Assembly (NCBI GenBank): GCA_963205525.1
Contig: CAUJJP010000097.1
Location: forward strand, 35,361-99,360
Source: Pseudomonadota bacterium
GTDB taxonomy: Bacteria; Pseudomonadota; Gammaproteobacteria; Burkholderiales; Burkholderiaceae
Length of the DNA: 64,000 nt
Direction: 5' to 3'
Shown: positions 59,812 through 64,000 of the stretch, piece by piece
Numbering within the stretch: position 1 is the stretch's first letter
Layout of the letters: each line of letters opens with the position of its first letter
Translations under genes and position numbers: made by a program
Notes under the pieces: generated by a model
What the model was told of the DNA's origin: nothing
The model's input: the letters and a program-made list of their open reading frames with translations, nothing else
Databases searched by the model: none

Positions 59812-62800
59812 ATGAAAAGAATGCTCATCAACGCCACCCAGCCCGAGGAGCGGCGGCTGGCGATCGTCGACGGCCAGAAACTGCTGGACTTCGAGACCGA
59901 ACTCGAAGGCCGCGAGCAGCGCAAGGGCAACATCTACAAGGCCGTCATCACCCGCGTCGAGCCCAGCCTCGAGGCCTGCTTCGTCGACTACGGCGAGGAC
60001 CGGCACGGCTTCCTGCCCTTCAAGGAGATCAGCCGCAACTACTTCCGTGACGGCGTGGACGCGAAGAACGCCCGCATCGCCGACGCGGTGAAGGAAGGCG
60101 ACAGCCTGCTGGTGCAGGTCGAGAAGGAGGAGCGCGGCAACAAGGGCGCGGCGCTGACCACCTTCGTCAGCCTGGCCGGGCGCTACCTGGTGCTGATGCC
60201 CAACAACCCGCGCGGCGGCGGCGTGAGCCGGCGCATCGAGGGCGAGGAGCGCGAAGAGCTCAAGGAGGCGATGGACCAGCTCGACTACCCCAAGGGCATG
60301 AGCCTGATCGCCCGCACCGCCGGCATCGGCCGCTCGGCCGCCGAGCTGCAGTGGGACCTGAACTACATGCTCAAGCTCTGGGACGCGATCGACGGCGCGT
60401 CCAAGGCCGGCAAGGGCGCGTTCCTGATCTACCAGGAGTCCAGCCTCGTCATCCGCGCGATCCGCGACTACTTCACCGCCGACATCGGCGAGATCCTGAT
60501 CGACACCGACGACATCTTCGATCAGGCGCAGCAGTTCATGAACCACGTGATGCCGGACAACGCGGCACGCGTGAAGCGCTACCGCGATGACGCGCCGCTG
60601 TTCAGCCGCTTCCAGATCGAGCACCAGATCGAGACCGCGTTCAGCCGCACCGTCAACCTGCCCAGCGGCGGCGCGATCGTGATCGACCACACCGAGGCCC
60701 TGGTGTCGGTGGACGTCAACTCGGCGCGCGCCACCCGCGGCAGCGACATCGAGGAGACCGCCACCCGCACCAACCTGGAGGCGGCCGACGAGATCGCGCG
60801 CCAGATGCGGCTGCGTGACCTCGGCGGCCTGATCGTGGTCGACTTCATCGACATGGACGAGAGCAAGAACCGGCGCGAGGTCGAGCAGCGGCTGCGCGAC
60901 GCGCTGCGCTTCGACCGCGCGCGCGTGCAGTTCAGCTCGATCTCCAAGTTCGGCCTGCTGGAGCTGTCGCGCCAGCGCCTGCGCCCTGCCCTGTCCGAGG
61001 GCAACCACATCACCTGCCCGCGCTGCAACGGCACCGGCCACATCCGCGACACCGAGAGTTCGGCGCTGCAGATCCTGCGCATGGTGCAGGAGGAGGCGAT
61101 GAAGGAGAACACCGCCGCCGTGCACGTGCAGGTGCCGGTGGAGGTGACCAGCTTCCTGCTCAACGAGAAGCGCGCCGAGATCACCAAGATCGAGCTCAAG
61201 CAGCGCGTCACCGTGCTGCTGATCCCGAACAAGCATCTGGAGACGCCGAACTACAAGCTCGAGCGCCTGCGCCACGACGACCCGCGGCTGGACAGCTTCC
61301 GCGCCAGCTACACCATGATCGAGGAGCCCGAGGACGAGGTCGGCATCACGCGCCGGCGCGACAGCGCGGGCAAGAACCGCCAGGAACCGGTCATCAAGGG
61401 CGTGGTACCCGACCAGCCGGCACCACCCGCGCCACCCACACCACCGGCGCCGGCCCCGGTGGCGGCCCCGGTCCCGGCCCCGGCACCGGTGGCCGCCGCG
61501 GCGCCGACGGTCGAGGCCGGCAGCGGCTTCTTCGGCTGGGTGCGCAAGCTGTTCGGCGGCGCGCCGGCAGCGACTCCGGCACCGGCGCCCGCGGCAGCAG
61601 CGCCCGCCGCACCGCAGCCCGAGCCTCGCGGCGAGGACAAGCGCGCCCGTGGTGGCCGCGGTGGCCGCGGCGGACGCGGCGAGGGACGTGCAGAAGGTCG
61701 AGAGGGGCGCGAAGGTCGCGAAGGGCGCGAAGGGCGCGGGGGACGGGGTGAGCGCGAAGGGCGGGCCGAACGCGGCACTGATCGCGGGGCCGAACGCGGC
61801 ACCGAGCGCGGAGCCGAACGCGGGACCGAACGCAGTGGAGCGGAGCACGAGCGCGGTCCGCGTGGTGAAGGACGCCGCAGCGGCGGACGCGGCGAACGCC
61901 CGGTCGCGGTCGCCGCTGAAGCCGGCAGCGACAGCAGCCTGGAAGCCACGGCCCTGCCGCCGTCGGCCGAAATCGGCGCCTCCGAGGCGCTGACGGAGAA
62001 CGCCGCGAGCACCGAAGGCAGCCGCCGCCGGCGTCGCCGCGGTGGCCGCGGGCGCGGTGAACGCGCCGAGGGTCTGGATCAGGGCCAGGAGGGCGTGGCC
62101 GACACCGGGTCCGACGACGGCGAGGGGCTGGAGTCGCCGGCCGAGGCGAGCGCGGTGCCCACACCCGCCGACGCGAGCACCGACTCCGAACTCGCGAGGG
62201 ACGAGGCCGCCGGCCGCGAAGGCGGACGCCGCCGCGGCCGCGGGCGCTCGCGACGCGATGATCGCGGCGCTGAGCACGAGGCCCAGGACGACGCACCGGC
62301 CAGTGCAGCGCCGGAGCAGGTCGCAGCGGCTGGCGGCTCAGTCGAAGCGGCAGGCGCCGACGCGCCCTCGGTGCCGGAGCGCGCGCCGGGCGGAGCCGCC
62401 GAAATCGGCGCCGCAATGTCGGCCGAGACGACGGCCGAGACCGCGGCCGAGACCACGGCCGAGACCACGGCTGAAGCGTCGGTCGAAGCCGCGGTCGAGG
62501 TCCAGACCGCCCCGCAAGCGACACCGCAGGACGCCGCGCCGCTTGCCGCTGCGCTGCCGGCGGCCACGGCCTACACCCTGCCGGCCGGGGAGCTGCAGGC
62601 GGTCGCCGAAGCCGCCGGCCTGCAGTGGGTGTCCTCCGACGCCGACAAGGTGGCGGCGGTGCAGGCGGCGATGGCCGCCGAACCCCGGCCCATCCACGTG
62701 CCGCGCGTGCCGCGGCCGCCGGTGGTGATCGACGAAGGCCCGCTGGTGCTGGTGGAGACGCGCAAGCAGCTCTCGCAGCTCAAGCTGCCGTTCGAGCAGC

Positions 62801-62820
62801 AGACGCCGCCGGCTGCCTGA
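59812..62820 (+). CDS. rne: Ribonuclease E
   Basis: A 1002-residue endonuclease central to mRNA decay and rRNA processing. The catalytic half has the S1 domain (about 39-119), DNase I-like region with Asp near 300 ([15 protein letters not shown]) and Asp near 344 ([12 protein letters not shown]), and the Zn-link CPRCNGTG at 402-405. The second half is disordered: a Pro/Ala linker, an amphipathic [13 protein letters not shown] helix (~571-583) likely to touch the membrane, then long Arg/Gly/Glu-rich repeats and a Thr-Ala-Glu repeat run. AGGAG lies upstream of ATG 59812. Confidence 0.96.
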   Translation: MKRMLINATQPEERRLAIVDGQKLLDFETELEGREQRKGNIYKAVITRVEPSLEACFVDYGEDRHGFLPFKEISRNYFRDGVDAKNARIADAVKEGDSLLVQVEKEERGNKGAALTTFVSLAGRYLVLMPNNPRGGGVSRRIEGEEREELKEAMDQLDYPKGMSLIARTAGIGRSAAELQWDLNYMLKLWDAIDGASKAGKGAFLIYQESSLVIRAIRDYFTADIGEILIDTDDIFDQAQQFMNHVMPDNAARVKRYRDDAPLFSRFQIEHQIETAFSRTVNLPSGGAIVIDHTEALVSVDVNSARATRGSDIEETATRTNLEAADEIARQMRLRDLGGLIVVDFIDMDESKNRREVEQRLRDALRFDRARVQFSSISKFGLLELSRQRLRPALSEGNHITCPRCNGTGHIRDTESSALQILRMVQEEAMKENTAAVHVQVPVEVTSFLLNEKRAEITKIELKQRVTVLLIPNKHLETPNYKLERLRHDDPRLDSFRASYTMIEEPEDEVGITRRRDSAGKNRQEPVIKGVVPDQPAPPAPPTPPAPAPVAAPVPAPAPVAAAAPTVEAGSGFFGWVRKLFGGAPAATPAPAPAAAAPAAPQPEPRGEDKRARGGRGGRGGRGEGRAEGREGREGREGREGRGGRGEREGRAERGTDRGAERGTERGAERGTERSGAEHERGPRGEGRRSGGRGERPVAVAAEAGSDSSLEATALPPSAEIGASEALTENAASTEGSRRRRRRGGRGRGERAEGLDQGQEGVADTGSDDGEGLESPAEASAVPTPADASTDSELARDEAAGREGGRRRGRGRSRRDDRGAEHEAQDDAPASAAPEQVAAAGGSVEAAGADAPSVPERAPGGAAEIGAAMSAETTAETAAETTAETTAEASVEAAVEVQTAPQATPQDAAPLAAALPAATAYTLPAGELQAVAEAAGLQWVSSDADKVAAVQAAMAAEPRPIHVPRVPRPPVVIDEGPLVLVETRKQLSQLKLPFEQQTPPAA

Positions 62821-62833
62821 AGCCTCGGCCGAA

Positions 62834-62875
62834 CCCTGAGCCGGCGCCCCACAGCAAGGGGCGGCAGGCTCAGGG
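62834..62875. terminator. Bidirectional terminator-like hairpin between rne and nagZ
   Basis: Outer arms CCCTGAGCC (62834-62842) and GGCTCAGGG (62867-62875) pair, as do inner arms GCCCC (62846-62850) and GGGGC (62858-62862). It lies just past the rne stop and includes the nagZ stop codon, so it can act on both convergent transcripts. It lacks T-runs. Confidence 0.6.
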
Positions 62876-63931
62876 CAGGCGTTCCAGCGCGTGCTGGTAG
62901 ACCGGGTCGTGCATCAGCGCGTCCCAGCTCAGCGGCGCTACGCTGGGCAGCAGGGCCAGCCGGCGCTGCTCGCTGTCCGGGTCGGGGCACCAGTGGCCGC
63001 GCCCGGCCTCCTCGGCCAGACCGTCGAGCAGCGCATCCAGCGCCCGGCCATCGCCCAGGCTCTGGTTGCATAGCAGCACCAGGTCGCAACCGGCGTCCAG
63101 TGCCAGCGCCGCCGCCTCGGCATAGCCGAGCGCGCTGCGCCCGGCCAGGTGGCGCGCGCCTTCCATGCTGAGGTCGTCGCTGAACACGGCGCCGGTGAAG
63201 CCCAGGCGCTCGCGCAGGATCTCCTTGAGCCAGCGCGGCGAGAAGCCGGCCGGGCGCGCATCGACACGCGGGTAGACGACGTGCGCCGGCATCACGGCGC
63301 TGAGCGTGGTCGACAGCCAGGCGTAGGGCTGCGCGTCGTCGGCGAGGATGGTCTTGAGCCCCCGCCGGTCCACCGGCACCGCCACATGGCTGTCGGCCGC
63401 GGCATGGCCGTGACCGGGGAAGTGCTTGCCGCAGTGGGCCATGCCGGCGCGCAGCAGGCCGTGCATCAGGCTCTTGGCCAGCAGCGCCACCACGCGCGGG
63501 TCGCGGTGGAAGGCGCGGTCGCCGATCACGCCGGACGCACCGTGGTCCAGGTCCAGCACCGGCGTGAAGCTGAGGTCCACGCCGCAGGCGCGCAGCTCGG
63601 CACCGAGCACCAAGCCCGCTGCGCTGGCGGCGTCGCTGGCACCGAGCGGGTCGCGTATCCAGAGCTCGCCGAGCGCGCGCATCGGCGCCAGGTGGGTAAA
63701 GCCGTCGCTGCGAAAGCGCTGCACGCGGCCGCCCTCGTGGTCGACGCAGATCAGCAAGTCCTCGCGCAGCGACTTGATCTGCGCGCACAAGGCGGTGAGC
63801 TGGGCGCGGTCCTGCCAGTTGCGCGCGAACAAGACCAGGCCGCCGGTCAGGGGGTGGCGCAGGCGGCGGCGGTCGGCGGCGCTGAGCGCGGTGCCGGCGA
63901 TGTCGAGGATGACGGGGGCGTGCGGGGTCAT
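62870..63931 (-). CDS. nagZ: Beta-N-acetylhexosaminidase
   Basis: A 353-residue cytoplasmic family-3 glycosidase that removes GlcNAc from anhydromuropeptides in cell-wall recycling. It carries VDHEGGRVQRF, the catalytic His/Asp loop CGKHFPGHGHAAADSHV, MPAHVVYP and the nucleophile Asp in AVFSDDLSMEGA. ATG 63931 overlaps the end of acpS as ATGA. The product signals beta-lactamase induction in bacteria with AmpR. Confidence 0.95.
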   Translation of the reverse strand: MTPHAPVILDIAGTALSAADRRRLRHPLTGGLVLFARNWQDRAQLTALCAQIKSLREDLLICVDHEGGRVQRFRSDGFTHLAPMRALGELWIRDPLGASDAASAAGLVLGAELRACGVDLSFTPVLDLDHGASGVIGDRAFHRDPRVVALLAKSLMHGLLRAGMAHCGKHFPGHGHAAADSHVAVPVDRRGLKTILADDAQPYAWLSTTLSAVMPAHVVYPRVDARPAGFSPRWLKEILRERLGFTGAVFSDDLSMEGARHLAGRSALGYAEAAALALDAGCDLVLLCNQSLGDGRALDALLDGLAEEAGRGHWCPDPDSEQRRLALLPSVAPLSWDALMHDPVYQHALERLP

Positions 63932-64000
63932 GGCTGGATGGTTTCGACGACGACGAAGCTGGTCACGTAGTCGCTTTCGTCGCTGACGCTGACGTGGGCC
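63928..64000 (-). CDS. acpS: Holo-[acyl-carrier-protein] synthase, C-terminal end (5' end outside window)
   Basis: Only the last 24 residues are present: AHVSVSDESDYVTSFVVVE plus a short tail, the classic AcpS C-terminus with the Ser-Asp turn. It transfers 4'-phosphopantetheine to acyl carrier protein. The stop TGA overlaps the nagZ start. The acpS-nagZ pair is common in betaproteobacteria. Confidence 0.88.
   Translation of the reverse strand, partial: AHVSVSDESDYVTSFVVVETIQP

Noticed and set aside
59800..62277. An 825-codon open frame antisense to rne
   Set aside because: A shadow of the rne reading frame, with no family motif; RNase E catalytic motifs are on the plus strand.

Overview
This 64 kb window is very GC-rich with tightly packed genes. 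It looks like the chromosome of a betaproteobacterium of the order Burkholderiales, probably near the Rubrivivax/Leptothrix/Ideonella lineages. That placement is inferred from gene content: a paired cyanophycin synthetase locus with its DUF1854 and ABC-transporter partners, a fused indolepyruvate:ferredoxin oxidoreductase next to an Lrp regulator, a PEP-CTERM protein, FcbT/TakP-type TRAP genes, and rne divergent from rluC. No rRNA, tRNA or CRISPR array was seen.

Layout. 1-5.1 kb: end of a class III ring-cleavage dioxygenase, a small membrane protein, serA, a frameshifted O-acyltransferase and a PEP-CTERM protein. 5.2-18.1 kb: a purine salvage/catabolism locus. On the minus strand are guanine deaminase, a BMP-type nucleoside ABC importer (ATPase, two permeases, lipoprotein), an intercalated fluoride channel crcB and adenine deaminase; divergent from these is xdhABC. 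Together they import purines or nucleosides and convert adenine and guanine to hypoxanthine/xanthine and then urate. 18.1-22.0 kb: a TRAP transporter (dctPQM) with an attenuator-like terminator after dctP. 22.1-32.0 kb: an accessory island bounded by remnants of an IS4-type transposase and of comEC. It holds a WYL regulator and a run of minus-strand genes of unknown role, including a Cas4-like plus DEDD-exonuclease protein (DUF2779), and a broken sbcD cut off at a 25-bp tandem repeat. 32.0-41.8 kb: a Crp/Fnr regulator, glycerate kinase, an SMR pump, an acyl-CoA ligase, a tautomerase, an Lrp regulator and the fused oxidoreductase. 41.9-49.8 kb: cyanophycin locus. 49.8-55.4 kb: a TerB-like protein, several unknowns, a LuxR regulator and a secreted protein. 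55.4-64 kb: an operon rluC-HAD-Rieske-sppA-psd, the long leader and gene of RNase E, nagZ and the end of acpS.

The most unusual signal is a family of at least nine dispersed elements (2.2, 7.95, 9.04-9.26, 17.09-17.28 and 53.14 kb). Each carries an almost invariant 15-nt segment, GCCGGGCCGCCCCAA, held between two short arms. The arm sequences differ between loci yet stay complementary, which is the covariation expected of a selected hairpin with a conserved loop. The elements sit on or next to TGA/ATGA stop-start junctions. In the ABC permease pair a three-unit array forms a 75-codon mini-ORF that recreates the ATGA coupling at both ends. In xdhC a three-unit array adds 63 in-frame residues. 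In the LuxR gene one copy is an in-frame 81-bp insert just before the DNA-binding helices. I know of no named family that matches, although I could not search.
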